NCBI GenBank assembly: GCA_938743325.2
Contig: OW568886.1
Span: forward strand, 496,001 to 560,000
DNA length: 64,000 nucleotides
Direction of reading: 5' to 3'
DNA from: Pycnococcus provasolii
Lineage: Eukaryota > Chlorophyta > Pseudoscourfieldiophyceae > Pseudoscourfieldiales > Pycnococcaceae
Positions within the stretch are counted from its first letter, which is position 1. Each line of letters starts with the position of its first letter. Both the position numbers and the translations under genes were made by a program. The notes under the pieces are model-generated. The model searched no databases. It worked only from the letters and a program-made list of their open reading frames with translations, and was not told where the DNA came from. Below, one piece after another: positions 9,650-19,660 of this stretch.

Positions 9650-9799
9650 GAAGAAGGGGATTGATTGATTGAGTGGGACATCGTGGTCATTTGAAGAAGA
9701 TGATGATGATGATGCGTTGTTAAAGTTTTGTTTCAACTAACTTGATTTGTTTTGTTAACCCATCGTACTCGTCTTGTCAACTCTGTCCATCCTCCTATG

Positions 9800-10408
9800 T
9801 TAGACTATGTAAGCCATCACGAGTGCTTGCAGTGCGTGTCCTCGACTCGCCGTGGTACGGAGGTACTCCGTCCACGACGACTGATTTGACGTGTACGTTT
9901 CGCGTGCACTTTTGACTGAGCCATGTTCCGAGATGATCGTCTTCCTGACGATAGCCGCAAGCAAGAGATCGGATCGCACACGCTGCTTGTGCTTCTCCCA
10001 TTCTAGGCGCCAGGTATCGTAGCCTGTATTGCGCTCATCTACAATGTAATCAAGCATCGCAGACTTGACTTCGTACAAATTGCCAATCCAATACGGACTC
10101 TCTTTTTGTAGCATGGCCACCTCATCAATTCGGAAATTTCGAAAGAATTCCGTCTTCATGCGAGAGCGCTCAGCGACGAATGCATTCCGGTACGTCTCGT
10201 AATTTGCAGTATGACGAGCACCAAGTTCATGTTCATGGCATTGTTGGCCACGGTACATGCTCCCTGTGTCACAGAGAGTGCAACGCCACTCGCTGTCGCG
10301 AAAGTAGCCATGGCGTTGAGCTTCAGGAAATTCTTCTTCGCCCAAACTGTCATAGCGCACTTTGTCTTCTCGCGCATGTTCCCTGCCCAATCGTTCTGGG
10401 TAAGACAT
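9800..10408 (-). CDS. Small U1/matrin-like zinc-finger protein, function unknown
   Basis: 202 residues from the ATG at 10408. Residues about 42-68 read WRCTLCDTGSMYRGQQCHEH then ELGARH: a Cys-x2-Cys pair followed by spaced His residues, resembling U1-type or matrin-type C2H2 fingers that bind structured RNA. The rest is helical and charged, with no other recognisable domain. Codon usage is less GC-rich than in neighbours (many AAT, TTT, CAT codons), and the 3' flank is AT-rich. RNA binding is inferred from the finger type alone. Confidence 0.65.
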   Translation of the reverse strand: MSYPERLGREHAREDKVRYDSLGEEEFPEAQRHGYFRDSEWRCTLCDTGSMYRGQQCHEHELGARHTANYETYRNAFVAERSRMKTEFFRNFRIDEVAMLQKESPYWIGNLYEVKSAMLDYIVDERNTGYDTWRLEWEKHKQRVRSDLLLAAIVRKTIISEHGSVKSARETYTSNQSSWTEYLRTTASRGHALQALVMAYIV

Positions 10409-10795
10409 GCTATTATTATGGATGGTACTACAACAGTACTACTACTTGGATTTAATTAATACCGCCGTGCCACACTGCCACTCCTTTACAACGTAGATGT
10501 GGCAGCGGGCAGCGCAGCGCGTCGATTAAAACGGTATGTAAGAATAGCGTTTAAGACTGGACGGTACGTGAAGTGAGTGACGGAAGACGCGGATCCTCAA
10601 GTAGAGAGAGAGAGGAAACGAGGAGGGCAAAATGAAAGGTTTACCTAGGGGTTTGACGAGAAATCGCTCGAGACCTGAATTCATTCTAATCCAAACCCCA
10701 AAACCGTCCCTTCCTAATCCTCGCCTTGGCCTTGGAAAACGTGAAAAAATTCATTCTTCTGTGACACCCCTTCAGGAACTGAAGTGATTCCAAGA
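10409..10795. promoter_or_regulatory. Divergent promoter region between zinc-finger and TauE genes
   Basis: 387 bp between two diverging starts. An AT-rich part next to 10409 is followed by purine-rich sequence (AGAGAGAGAGGAAACGAGGAGG near 10600). No gene seen. Confidence 0.5.
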
Positions 10796-12418
10796 ATGGC
10801 CGTCCTTGATGTGCCTGCTGTAGCACCATGGCGCGAGGTTCTCGGCTTCGCGCTCGCCAGCCTAGTTTCGTGCGTGGCGGCGTGCTCGGGCGTCGGAGGC
10901 GGCGGTCTTCTCGTTCCCATATATGCCATCATTATGCAGCGTGGCGTGCACGGCGCCGCGCCTCTCTCAGCCGCAACGATTTTAGGTGGTGCTGTCGTCA
11001 ACCTAATCGCCAATGCGCAGCGGATGCACCCACATGCGACACGGCCGCTGATCGACTGGGATATCCTCCTCACGCTCGCGCCCTGCATGATGGGCGGTGC
11101 CGTGTTTGGAAGTCTGATCAACAAGGCGACTGAGGCATGGTTGACCGCTCTCGGCATGGTGTTAATGTTCGGATGGGCGGCACATACTGGCTTTCGCAAA
11201 GGAACACAGCTCCTTCGCCGTGCTCAAGAAGAGAAGCAGATGATTCAACAGCACGAAGGAGGAGAGGAGGAACGCGACGGCGGCGAAGTAGGCGGTGAGC
11301 ACCGCCATCAGCATTATCAACAGCACGAAGAAGAAGAAGAAGAAGAAGAAGATCCAACTTCTTCTCCTGCTAGGATGATGTTGGTGCCAGCAGCGACAGC
11401 GGAACAACAGACCGACGATATCTGCAGTGGTAGCAATGCCCAGAGTCTTGAGCGTTCGCTATCGCTGCTTCACGAAAGCTCGTGGGCGCAGGTGAACGAA
11501 TGCGTCAACAAGGGTAAGGAGAAGAAGAAGAATGACGACGACGACGACGACGACGCATCATTACCATCGCCGTGTGCCGATCACGACGTTGTCGTCGGGA
11601 CTCTTGCTTCATCTGAATCTGCGAGATTTGTCAACGCCACCACCGCAGGCAACTACGAATTGGCGCAGATCCTTACCGACGAGCAAAAGACACCGACATG
11701 GAAGGTGGTGTGGCTGTGTGCACTGCAGGCGCTTGTGCTAATCGCGACGAATCTGCGAAGCCATCCGGAAATTGGTACGGCCTGTGGCAGCTTGGCTTAC
11801 TGGCTGCTGACGACGGCATTGCCAGTTTGCCTCGTTCTAGCAGCCCTTGTTTACTTCCGCTGCCTCGTCCGCCCGCTGCGCATTCGCATGGCGAATTGCT
11901 CCTATCCGCAAGTTCCAGGCGACGAGGCGAGGCCACTGAGCTGGAGAACGCGACTATTTCTGAAACTTGCGCCGATGGCATTCTCAGCCGGGATGCTCGC
12001 AGCTTGGTTCGGGACGGGCGGGGCGTCTCTACTAAGTCCTGTCATGCTCTTGCTTGGTGTTCAGCCAGAGGTGTGCGCCGCAACTTGTGCTACTCTGGTG
12101 TTCTTCACAAGCACGAGCTCTACCGTAACGTTTGGGAGTCAGCACCAAATCGAATACGGACTTGCGACCGTGGCAGCGGTGGTTGGCGCTGCATCTGTCA
12201 AATTAGGAAGGACTATCGTGTACGGCTTGCTCGAGAAAATGGAAGGTGCGCACCGAAACCCGCACGTATTCGTGTTTCTCTTCGCCGTCATCAACGCGAC
12301 GAGCTCAGCAGTCATGACTGGATTTCTGGTCGAAGAGGTGATATCTAAGGCGACTGGACCTCGTGCCAGCGATTGGCGCTCGTGGCTGAGGTTCAAGGAC
12401 GTGTGCCGCCAAGACTGA
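10796..12418 (+). CDS. TauE/SafE-family membrane transporter with acidic central loop
   Basis: 540 residues from the ATG at 10796; an in-frame TGA lies just upstream at 10742. Two homologous membrane halves are typical of the family. The first starts with SGVGGGGLLVPIYAIIM and LSAATILGGAVVNLIAN, and the second contains GTGGASLLSPVMLLLG and AATCATLVFFTSTSSTVTF. They are separated by a long hydrophilic loop (residues about 150-280) rich in Glu, Asp, Gln and Lys runs. Relatives in bacteria and plants export or import organosulfur anions. The substrate here is unknown. The loop is unusually long, and its poly-acidic runs could be regulatory. Confidence 0.88.
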   Translation: MAVLDVPAVAPWREVLGFALASLVSCVAACSGVGGGGLLVPIYAIIMQRGVHGAAPLSAATILGGAVVNLIANAQRMHPHATRPLIDWDILLTLAPCMMGGAVFGSLINKATEAWLTALGMVLMFGWAAHTGFRKGTQLLRRAQEEKQMIQQHEGGEEERDGGEVGGEHRHQHYQQHEEEEEEEEDPTSSPARMMLVPAATAEQQTDDICSGSNAQSLERSLSLLHESSWAQVNECVNKGKEKKKNDDDDDDDASLPSPCADHDVVVGTLASSESARFVNATTAGNYELAQILTDEQKTPTWKVVWLCALQALVLIATNLRSHPEIGTACGSLAYWLLTTALPVCLVLAALVYFRCLVRPLRIRMANCSYPQVPGDEARPLSWRTRLFLKLAPMAFSAGMLAAWFGTGGASLLSPVMLLLGVQPEVCAATCATLVFFTSTSSTVTFGSQHQIEYGLATVAAVVGAASVKLGRTIVYGLLEKMEGAHRNPHVFVFLFAVINATSSAVMTGFLVEEVISKATGPRASDWRSWLRFKDVCRQD

Positions 12419-12489
12419 AGGCTCACACTTTCCAAGGAGTTGCATATCAAATGTTACCTTACAAGTTTCTTTTTCGCACGTGTTCACAT

Positions 12490-12834
12490 CTACTTCTTCT
12501 TCTTCTTCTTCGTGGGCGCATCGTCTTCTTTGTTGTCGTCATCCTTCTTGCGCTTCTTGTCCTTCTTCTCTTTCTTCTCCTTCTTGTCCTTCTTCTCCTT
12601 CTTCTCCTTCTTCTCCTTTTTGTCCTTCTTCTTTAATTCTTGCTCGGCGGCGGGTTCAGGCTCCGGCGACTTCGCTTGCTCCGTCTCCGGCTTAGGCGCC
12701 GGCTCAGGCGCTGGTGCAGCAGCCGGCGTTCCTCCCGAAAGCGCCTCCTTATAGATTGTCCACACCTCACCAGCGACGTTCTGATGCTTGTGCAAGTTGA
12801 GCGCGGATATGCAGACTGGCGTTGACATGTGCAT
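12490..12834 (-). CDS. Small protein with lysine-rich KKDKKEKK tail
   Basis: 114 residues from the ATG at 12834. A short N-terminal part (ISALNLHKHQNVAGEVWTIY) is followed by a Pro/Ala/Glu spacer and a C-terminal half made of KKDKKEKKEKK repeats ending in KKKKKK. The tail is encoded by a CTT-rich repeat on the plus strand. The composition suggests a nuclear or nucleolar, RNA- or ribosome-associated protein, but no family is recognised. It lies just 36 bp downstream of the UBA-like gene on the same strand. The two could be exons of one gene, which transcripts would show. Confidence 0.5.
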   Translation of the reverse strand: MHMSTPVCISALNLHKHQNVAGEVWTIYKEALSGGTPAAAPAPEPAPKPETEQAKSPEPEPAAEQELKKKDKKEKKEKKEKKDKKEKKEKKDKKRKKDDDNKEDDAPTKKKKKK

Positions 12835-12870
12835 TTGTAGACAAAGTTTGTTTATTGTCGTGTGCGTTTA

Positions 12871-13239
12871 TTATGGGTTGTGAGTGCTTTGTGCATTCGT
12901 GGAAATCAGGCTTGTTGGAGTGCCGACTGGTTGTGACGTACAGTTTTGGAAAGCCTTTTGTTTTTGCGGGAGTCCCTGTGTTGCGGCTTTTGTGTCGAGC
13001 AGTCGCGTGAGTGCGTCGCGGAGCACACCTGGCTGCATGGCGTCTCTTCGTGCGGCGACGATCGGTCTCCATTCCTTGGTTTGTTTTCTGCGTTTGTTGA
13101 GGTACGCGACGCACTTGACTCTGTCGTTGTCGCAGTGGTCGAGCGCGGCGGCGATTTCCGCGTCGGTGAACCCGTCAATTTTCAGCCCACCCGTGCGGTG
13201 CGAGGTGCCCCACCCGCCGGCCGCTGGCGCCTTCACCAT
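12871..13239 (-). CDS. Small UBA-like domain protein
   Basis: 122 residues from the ATG at 13239. Residues about 18-52 (IDGFTDAEIAAALDHCDNDR then KCVAYLNKRRK) fit a UBA/CUE-type three-helix fold: a hydrophobic-Gly-Phe start, an Ala-Ala-Leu helix and a final Tyr-Leu helix. Ubiquitin binding is the usual role. The C-terminal 40 residues look less like protein, and AATAAA sequences overlap and follow the stop on the minus strand. The real 3' end could therefore be spliced into the Lys-rich frame downstream. Confidence 0.5.
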   Translation of the reverse strand: MVKAPAAGGWGTSHRTGGLKIDGFTDAEIAAALDHCDNDRVKCVAYLNKRRKQTKEWRPIVAARRDAMQPGVLRDALTRLLDTKAATQGLPQKQKAFQNCTSQPVGTPTSLISTNAQSTHNP

Positions 13240-13768
13240 ACTAAAATAAATGTGACTTTTGGCGAATGGCAGAATGGCGGAATGGCGGAATGGCGGCGGC
13301 GGAGATGAAAAAGTGATCGGGGATAGCTGTTGGGAAAAGTTTGGAGCCGAGGCCTCAGAGATTATTGATCGGAGGGGAGGGGGGGGTTAGAAAAAAAACC
13401 TGCGAGAAAAGGGGGCAAGGAAAGGACAGTGCGCAAGGAAACCTGTCCAGGAACTGCTAAAGGTAACTTTATTGTAGCTACCCGGTAAAATTAGAGGATG
13501 GCAATGCCGGTGTTGTTGTGCGGTGATGGATGGTGGGAAGCACGTGGTCAGGCAGGTCGTGAAGGCCTCCATGTGTGAGTTTTATTTTTTAACGGTGGTG
13601 GTCAACATCAACATCCTGCGCCCATCACCTCTATCCCCTATCACCGCATTCACCGGCCGCGCCCGACCAACCTACTGTATTCCACCATTTTACCTCTCTG
13701 CCCAACTTAGACTATAAACCTTTTAGGTACCAACTTCAGACTTCAGGAAGTTCAGTTTTTAAAGGATC
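13240..13768. promoter_or_regulatory. Divergent promoter region, UBA-like and S-formylglutathione hydrolase-like genes
   Basis: 529 bp without a gene. It includes a small (GGAATGGC)-type repeat at 13268-13294, a G-run at 13374-13387, and one TACCCGGTA element at 13479-13487. TTAGACTATAA lies about 55 bp before the downstream ATG. Confidence 0.5.
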
Positions 13769-14625
13769 ATGGGCGAAGTCGCCGAAGTGTCGTCCGTGCG
13801 CGCGTTCGACGGATACTGGAAGAGGTACGTGCACCTCAGCGCGACGTGCGCGTGCAACATGCACTTCTCCGTCTACCTGCCAGCTGCTGCAACGCAAGCA
13901 AAAGTGCCCGTCGTCATGTGCCTGTCTGGACTCACGTGCAACGACGAGAACTTTCCCACGAAAAGTGGCGCGGCCAGAAGAGCGAGCCAAAAAGGAATTG
14001 CGCTCGTGGTGCCTGACACCTCGCCGAGGGCCACAGACGTCGCGTACGCTGCAAACTCGTACGACCTGGGGTACGGCGCGGGCTGGTTTGTCAACGCGAC
14101 GGAGGAACCGTGGAAGCAAAATTGGAGGATGTTTGACTACGTACGTCGCGAGCTCGTCGACGTGCTGGCGGAGGCGTTCCCGCAAGTTATCGACGTCAAC
14201 CGAATAAGCCTACTGGGACACGGAATGGGAGGGCACGGCGCGCTCGTGCTGGCGTTGCGTTGCCCTGGAGTGTACAGAGCCGTAAGCTGCTTCGCGCCCG
14301 TCTGCTCCGCTGCCAACTGCCCGTGGGGCATTAAGGCGCTACAGGAATATCTCGGGCAGGACCGTGAGAGCTGGGGCGAATACGACGCAACGCTTCTCAT
14401 GAAAGCATACGCCGCCGCAGAACCTCCGCCGCCCTTGCTGATCGACCAGGGAACGAGCGACGCATTCCTGAGAGAACAGTTGAAGGTGAACGCCTTCGCG
14501 GCAGCTGCGCTAGATCGCGGCGACGTCGTGCTCACGTTACGTATGCAGCCAAACTACGACCACTCGTACCAATTCATAGCCACTTTCATCGACGACCACA
14601 TCGACTTTCATGCACGACACCTCCA

Positions 14626-14657
<32 letters not shown>

Positions 14658-14659
14658 AG
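13769..14659 (+). CDS. S-formylglutathione hydrolase (esterase D) homologue lacking the catalytic serine
   Basis: 296 residues, matching the usual family length and the esterase D pattern from end to end: YLP, LSGLTCNDENFPTKSG, PDTSPR, GAGWFVNATEEPWK, FDYVRREL, LLIDQGTSDAFL and YDHSYQFIATFIDDHI. Known role: hydrolysis of S-formylglutathione to formate and glutathione in formaldehyde detoxification. The nucleophile elbow is normally GHSMGGHGAL but here reads GHGMGGHGAL. Codon 152 (14222-14224) is GGA, two base changes from any serine codon. The Asp and His of the triad remain. Either it is a pseudoenzyme (binding or chaperone-like role) or another active copy exists elsewhere. A Ser tract ends the protein. 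Confidence 0.93.
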
Positions 14660-14726
14660 CACGACTGACGAAAACAATTTGGTGTAATTCTAATTATGTT
14701 TACAAGAGAGAGTATGAGTGGTTAAC

Positions 14727-17700
14727 TTAAATCACCACGCGCCACTGCAGCACAAGCTGATCCGCCGAAACGCTGATGCAGAATGTGTCATCGAACAAAA
14801 AGCACACGTTCAAGACGCGGCTGCCGTGCCCGCCAAACACACGACGCGCGCACCCACGGTGCGCCGGGTACTGCGTGACACTCAGCATACCGTGCTCGTC
14901 GCCGTAGGCGGCGCACGTGCGCGTGTGGCTGCGATCCAAACACAGGATATCGTAGCCCGTCGAATGGCGCGGCCAGATGCCCTGCACAGGGAAGCCCACC
15001 ACGCTCGTATACGTGAACCAATCGACGTTGCGAACCTCGCTTGGGTACCGAACGAGCGTTCCATTGGGCATGTCCCAGAAGAAGAGCTCCATGTCGCCAG
15101 AGCACGACATCAGCAGAGCACTGTCAGCGCTCCAGTCGATGTGACGGATGTAGCTCGAGTGGCCGCGCGCAACGCCTACGCGACCGTACTGCTTTGATAT
15201 GTCGTAGATATCGATGCAGTTGTCCGCGGAGCCCACCGCCAGGTACGACCCATTTGGCGAGTACCTCAGCACCGGAATGCTTTCGTCACGATCCTTCTTC
15301 GTGTGAAGGGTGTCCAGGCTGTCAGAGCTTAAGATCACGATGCCGCCATTGTCCAGGCCAACGGCGAGGCTGCTGCCATCCGGATGGTAGTCAATCGCAC
15401 GGCCCCTTGCCTGGATGTTGCGTACCATGATCAACCTTCTCGCGTACGCGTCCCACATGCGTACCGTGCCGTCGTCGCTGCACGTGACAAACTGGTGCTC
15501 GTTCGGGTGCGTGGCAAGGCCGGTGATCGCGCCGTACGCGTGGCCTTGCTGGACAAGACCGTAGCTGTAAGACGTCGTGTCCATCTCGTAAATCTCACCC
15601 GTTCGCGTTCCAATGAGCAGCATGCTCCCGAGCAGGTGAAGGCTCTTCAGGCAGCTTCCCATCGCGAGCGGATGCGAGATGTCACACTCCTTCATGCACT
15701 GCGAAAGGTCGTTGCTCCAGAACTTCACGCGACCCTCCTTGCCACCCGTCACGATCACCTCGCGTGTCGCGGTGCAACTGTGCGTCACGCTGTGGACCCG
15801 CTTGACGTTCGTCACGAGCTGGTACGCGCGGAACAGGTAGACGGAGCCATCCTGCGTTCCCATGACCGTGGTGTCAGGACCGGGGAAGCAGCAGCACAGC
15901 ATCGTCTGAATGTTGCCGCGCGATGAGAAGAGCGCCTTGCGGCGGCGGAACGGGTCGGTGGCCCAGAAGTAGCAGTGCTTCACGCCGAGCGTGACGATGT
16001 AGTCCTGAAACGGACTCCAGTTGATGCTGACAATTTTCTCGCGCGAGCCGGGCGAGCTCGCGAGCAGCGTTCCACTCGCCCACCGGTAAACGCCCACGCT
16101 GTGATCGTCGTCCGCACCGACGGCGGCGAGAAGGTTTCCATCGCGAGAGAATGTGATGGAAACGACTGCCTTTTTGAAAAAGCCCTGCAGCATCGCCTTG
16201 GGCTTCTTCACGTCGTCGCTGCTGAAGATCATGATGCGCGGATTGCGCCCAACCTCGCCAGTCGCAAAAATCGATCCGATCGGATGGCGGGCGATGCATA
16301 CCACCTCTGATGTGGGTCCCGTGATGGACTCAGACGCCGGGTCGCTGACGAGAAATCTTTGCGTGTTTGTGTCGCGGTTGTACACCACCGCCATCGCACC
16401 AGACGGGTACACCACCTCACCTCGGTTCGTGTAGAAGACGCCGTTGCGAACGTCGTGCGAGCGCACGCCGTAGGCAAAGTCGAGCTCGAATGCCTCCATG
16501 CTTGGACTCAGCGCGTCTGGCTCGCGCAGGTAGCCGTCGGGAGGAAAGATGGCGCTCGCGCACGGCAGATACGCAAGCCTCGAGCCGGGATCGAGCCCAG
16601 TTCCCTGCGGAATATTCTTGTTCGGGACCAGCTTCATCGTCGTCAAAGGCGCGTACACGGGTGCGCCATTCGCGTACGACGTGATCACCAACTCGTTGAT
16701 CGCGTTGCACCGGCTCGTCGTCGCCTCGTAGTCCTCAATGCTCTGGTAAACCTCCTCCTCCACCTCGCTCGTCACGTCCTCGTCCCCCTCGTCCGCCTCG
16801 TAGTGGCGCCACTGCATCACGCAGCTGTCCGAGGCGCCGGTGGTGATCAAAAACTCATCGTTGAACGCAAATGCGACGGAGCTCGCGTGGTTGCCGTGAC
16901 CGGTGTAGAACGTGTACTCGCCCCGCCCGACGTCGCACGGGTACCGAAATAGACGCAGCCCACCAAAGTCGTCGATCGCGGCGAGAACGCAGTGATCCTT
17001 CGATCGGTCCGCGGCAACGATGTCCGTGGCGTCCGCGTACTTGGGCCAAATGCCCTGCACAGTGTACCCCACCGTGCATGTCTGCGTGTGCCACACCACG
17101 TCTCGCATCGCGTTTGCGAAAGCGACGTGGTCGCAGCTCGGAATGTCCCAGAACATCAGCTCGAGATCGCCGCTGCTGCTCTGCAGGAACGTTGAGTCAA
17201 CGCTCCAGTCGACGTGCGTGACGTAGCTGCTGTGCCCCTTGCACACACCGACGCGCTTGTAGCTTCGTTGCGTGTCGTAAATGTCAATGAAGTTGTCGTG
17301 GCTTGCTACCGCGAGCCACCTCCCATTCGGCGAGTACCGCACGACGCTCACCTCCTCGCGACGGTGCTTCTTCGCGGCATGCTCGACTCCCGTCGTGGAG
17401 TCGAACACAATAAAGCCGCCGCGCAGGAATCCCACGGCGATGTACTTGCCGTCTGGCATCGAGTAGCCGACAGATCGGGCACGGCTGGGCATGCTTCGCA
17501 TGAGAATCATTCGCCTCTCGTACATGTCCCATATGCGAACCGTCTTGTCGTCGCTCGCGGTTGCCATCTGAGGCTTGGTGGGGTGCGTCGCGAGTCCCCA
17601 CAGCTCCGTCGTGAACGTGCGCTTCATCTCGTCCAGCTGCCCTGGCGAGTGGCCCTGCGTGATGAGCGTTCGATGCGTCTTCCAGCTCTCGGTCGTCGTG

Positions 17701-18968
17701 ACGTCGAACTCGTAAATCTCAGCGCTGCGCAGCCCCACGAGAAGGCGCTCGTCGCGCATGCAGATGCTTCGCACGCACGGCGATCGCGCGTCGTAGAAGC
17801 TGAGCGGCTTTCCCTGCACGTCCACGGTGTTCTCGAGGATCTTGCACATGTCGATGGTGAAGAGCTTCTCCATGCTCTGGTTGAAGAAGTTCACCTTGCC
17901 GTCCTTGCCCGCGGTGACGACGTACTCGTCCGTGCACATGATGTCGTGCACCGGGCCCTGGTGCACGCTCTCGTACTTGTTTATGCACTCCTCGCCGCCG
18001 CTGGCGCTCCACTGGAAGATGTGCCCGCTCTGCGTGCCGGTGACCGTCGAGCCGTCCTTGAGGAACTCGATCGAAAGCGTCGTGCACGGCGCGCCGAGCC
18101 GGCCGTACATGCCCTTCTTGCCGACGAGGTAGCCGCCGTCCATGACCCAGAACTTGAGGTGCCGCACGCCGCCGGTGACGAGCCGGCCATCGTGCGGATT
18201 GTAGCGGCAGACGAACAGCCGATTTTCGTCACCCTTGGAGTTGGCGACCATCTTCCTCAGGTTCCAGTCGTACACGGCGATGCTGTGCGCGTCGTCGAGC
18301 CCGACGGTGGCGAGGTAGCGCCCGGTGACGTCGAACGCGAGCTGCACGACCGCGCGCTGGTGGAAGCCTCGCAGCTCAGCCGCCACCTGCATGGTGGTTG
18401 CGTTCCACACGAGCACGATGGGGTCGCGCCCAGCCTGGCCGGTGGCGACGAGCTCGCCCGCGGGATGCAAGGCTACACTGAGGATGTCGTCCGTGTGCCC
18501 CGCGAAGTGCCTTTGCACGTGCGTCTCCCTGTCGTACGCGACGCCGAGAGCTCCGGCGGGGTACACGACGGCGCCGTCGCGGCTGATAACGACGCTGTGC
18601 CTCGTGTCTCTCGCCCGGTAGCCGTACACGAAGTCGAGCACGAGCCTATGCTCGGGCGCGGTGTGCGCGTTCGCCGACCTTTCGTACGCCGTGGGCGCGA
18701 CAATCGCGCTTCGGCACGGCTGCCTTGCAAGGTACCCGCTTGCGGCGGACGTCTCGACCGGTCCATCGGCGGGCACCGGCCGTCGCGAGTAGCGTTCGTT
18801 CGCCTCCGCCTCGACGTCGCTGTCGTATCCCTCCTCCGCGTCGTCGGCCCCCGCCTCGCCGTAGTACTCTTCGTACAGCAGGTCTTGCGCGAGTGGGTCT
18901 TCGAGCGCGCCCTCTCCATCTTCACCCGCCGCCCCCTTCTTTTTCAAAATGGACGCCGCCGCGCCCAT
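14727..18968 (-). CDS. EML-type protein with two HELP-WD40 units
   Basis: 1413 residues without introns, from the ATG at 18968. The protein is a tandem of two EMAP-like units. Each begins with a HELP-type segment (FVYGYRARDTRHSVV near residue 113; FAYGVRSHDVRNGVF near residue 827) leading into VVYP[AS]GA and a long run of WD40 repeats. This doubled layout resembles animal EML5/EML6 and ciliary or microtubule-associated EMAPs. EML proteins bind tubulin through the HELP/TAPE fold. The N-terminus MGAAAS fits an N-myristoylation site, followed by an acidic disordered segment; membrane anchoring is inferred from that. The gene is head-to-tail with the fucosyltransferase-like gene. Confidence 0.93.
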   Translation of the reverse strand: MGAAASILKKKGAAGEDGEGALEDPLAQDLLYEEYYGEAGADDAEEGYDSDVEAEANERYSRRPVPADGPVETSAASGYLARQPCRSAIVAPTAYERSANAHTAPEHRLVLDFVYGYRARDTRHSVVISRDGAVVYPAGALGVAYDRETHVQRHFAGHTDDILSVALHPAGELVATGQAGRDPIVLVWNATTMQVAAELRGFHQRAVVQLAFDVTGRYLATVGLDDAHSIAVYDWNLRKMVANSKGDENRLFVCRYNPHDGRLVTGGVRHLKFWVMDGGYLVGKKGMYGRLGAPCTTLSIEFLKDGSTVTGTQSGHIFQWSASGGEECINKYESVHQGPVHDIMCTDEYVVTAGKDGKVNFFNQSMEKLFTIDMCKILENTVDVQGKPLSFYDARSPCVRSICMRDERLLVGLRSAEIYEFDVTTTESWKTHRTLITQGHSPGQLDEMKRTFTTELWGLATHPTKPQMATASDDKTVRIWDMYERRMILMRSMPSRARSVGYSMPDGKYIAVGFLRGGFIVFDSTTGVEHAAKKHRREEVSVVRYSPNGRWLAVASHDNFIDIYDTQRSYKRVGVCKGHSSYVTHVDWSVDSTFLQSSSGDLELMFWDIPSCDHVAFANAMRDVVWHTQTCTVGYTVQGIWPKYADATDIVAADRSKDHCVLAAIDDFGGLRLFRYPCDVGRGEYTFYTGHGNHASSVAFAFNDEFLITTGASDSCVMQWRHYEADEGDEDVTSEVEEEVYQSIEDYEATTSRCNAINELVITSYANGAPVYAPLTTMKLVPNKNIPQGTGLDPGSRLAYLPCASAIFPPDGYLREPDALSPSMEAFELDFAYGVRSHDVRNGVFYTNRGEVVYPSGAMAVVYNRDTNTQRFLVSDPASESITGPTSEVVCIARHPIGSIFATGEVGRNPRIMIFSSDDVKKPKAMLQGFFKKAVVSITFSRDGNLLAAVGADDDHSVGVYRWASGTLLASSPGSREKIVSINWSPFQDYIVTLGVKHCYFWATDPFRRRKALFSSRGNIQTMLCCCFPGPDTTVMGTQDGSVYLFRAYQLVTNVKRVHSVTHSCTATREVIVTGGKEGRVKFWSNDLSQCMKECDISHPLAMGSCLKSLHLLGSMLLIGTRTGEIYEMDTTSYSYGLVQQGHAYGAITGLATHPNEHQFVTCSDDGTVRMWDAYARRLIMVRNIQARGRAIDYHPDGSSLAVGLDNGGIVILSSDSLDTLHTKKDRDESIPVLRYSPNGSYLAVGSADNCIDIYDISKQYGRVGVARGHSSYIRHIDWSADSALLMSCSGDMELFFWDMPNGTLVRYPSEVRNVDWFTYTSVVGFPVQGIWPRHSTGYDILCLDRSHTRTCAAYGDEHGMLSVTQYPAHRGCARRVFGGHGSRVLNVCFLFDDTFCISVSADQLVLQWRVVI

Positions 18969-19660
18969 AGTCTATGCGTTGAACATGTCAGTCAGTCAAC
19001 AAAGTGTGTTGACGAGTTGGAACTGCTAATGCCAAAGTTTGAATGCAATCCGCGGCGCAGACTGGACGGGACGAGAAGCAGAAGCAGAAGCAGAGGGAGC
19101 AGTGTGCAGTGCAGTGCAGAAGTCAAACACATGATTTACACATCGTCGTCGTGCTCAACGAGGCTCATCGAGGTTGCTCCTCGTCGTCGTCGATTCGAAT
19201 CATCAGCACGGGTCAGCGTGAAGTCACAACTCACTGCCCATTCATCGCTCACACGCCGTCAATGTGATCGTTCTCCATGCCCTCTCCATGTGATGTGTAG
19301 CGCCGACTTTGAGATTTGCCTGAGCGCGATCGACGCAAACACGCGCGAACGACACGGACTACGTGTGGACCATCCGGCCGGTCAAGTGGGTGCTTCGCCG
19401 GCCCATTGCGCAGATTCAGCACTTCGCACGCGCACTCACCCGAACGAGCCTGCGCGAGCTGGTGCAGTGCGTGCGCATGGAGAGCGACGCGCTCATGGCG
19501 ACGTACCGGTCACAAGCTGGCGTCCTCGAGGACGCGATGGCGGAACGCGCTGACAACAGTGCACAAAGTAACCAGTTATGTGAGAATGAAAATAATTGTA
19601 AAACTACATTTTGTCAGGAAAACGGCGGCGGACCGCTGCGCGTCAAGCGCGCCTGCTGAC
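18969..19660. other. Intergenic region, with a coding-like GC-rich patch at 19324-19659
   Basis: 5' flank of the EML gene and 3' flank of the fucosyltransferase-like gene. A plus-strand frame open from 19324 to a stop ending at 19659 reads like protein (TDYVWTIRPVKWVLRRPIAQ) and is much more GC-rich than the sequence either side. It lacks an upstream ATG and has no family match. It may be an exon of an uncalled gene or a gene remnant. Confidence 0.35.

Noticed and set aside
17214-19553. A 779-codon open frame on the plus strand opposite the EML gene.
   Set aside because: It is the mirror of a real WD40 gene: GC-rich codon use leaves antisense frames open. Its composition (Arg/His/Val/Ala) is that of an antisense shadow and it has no domain.
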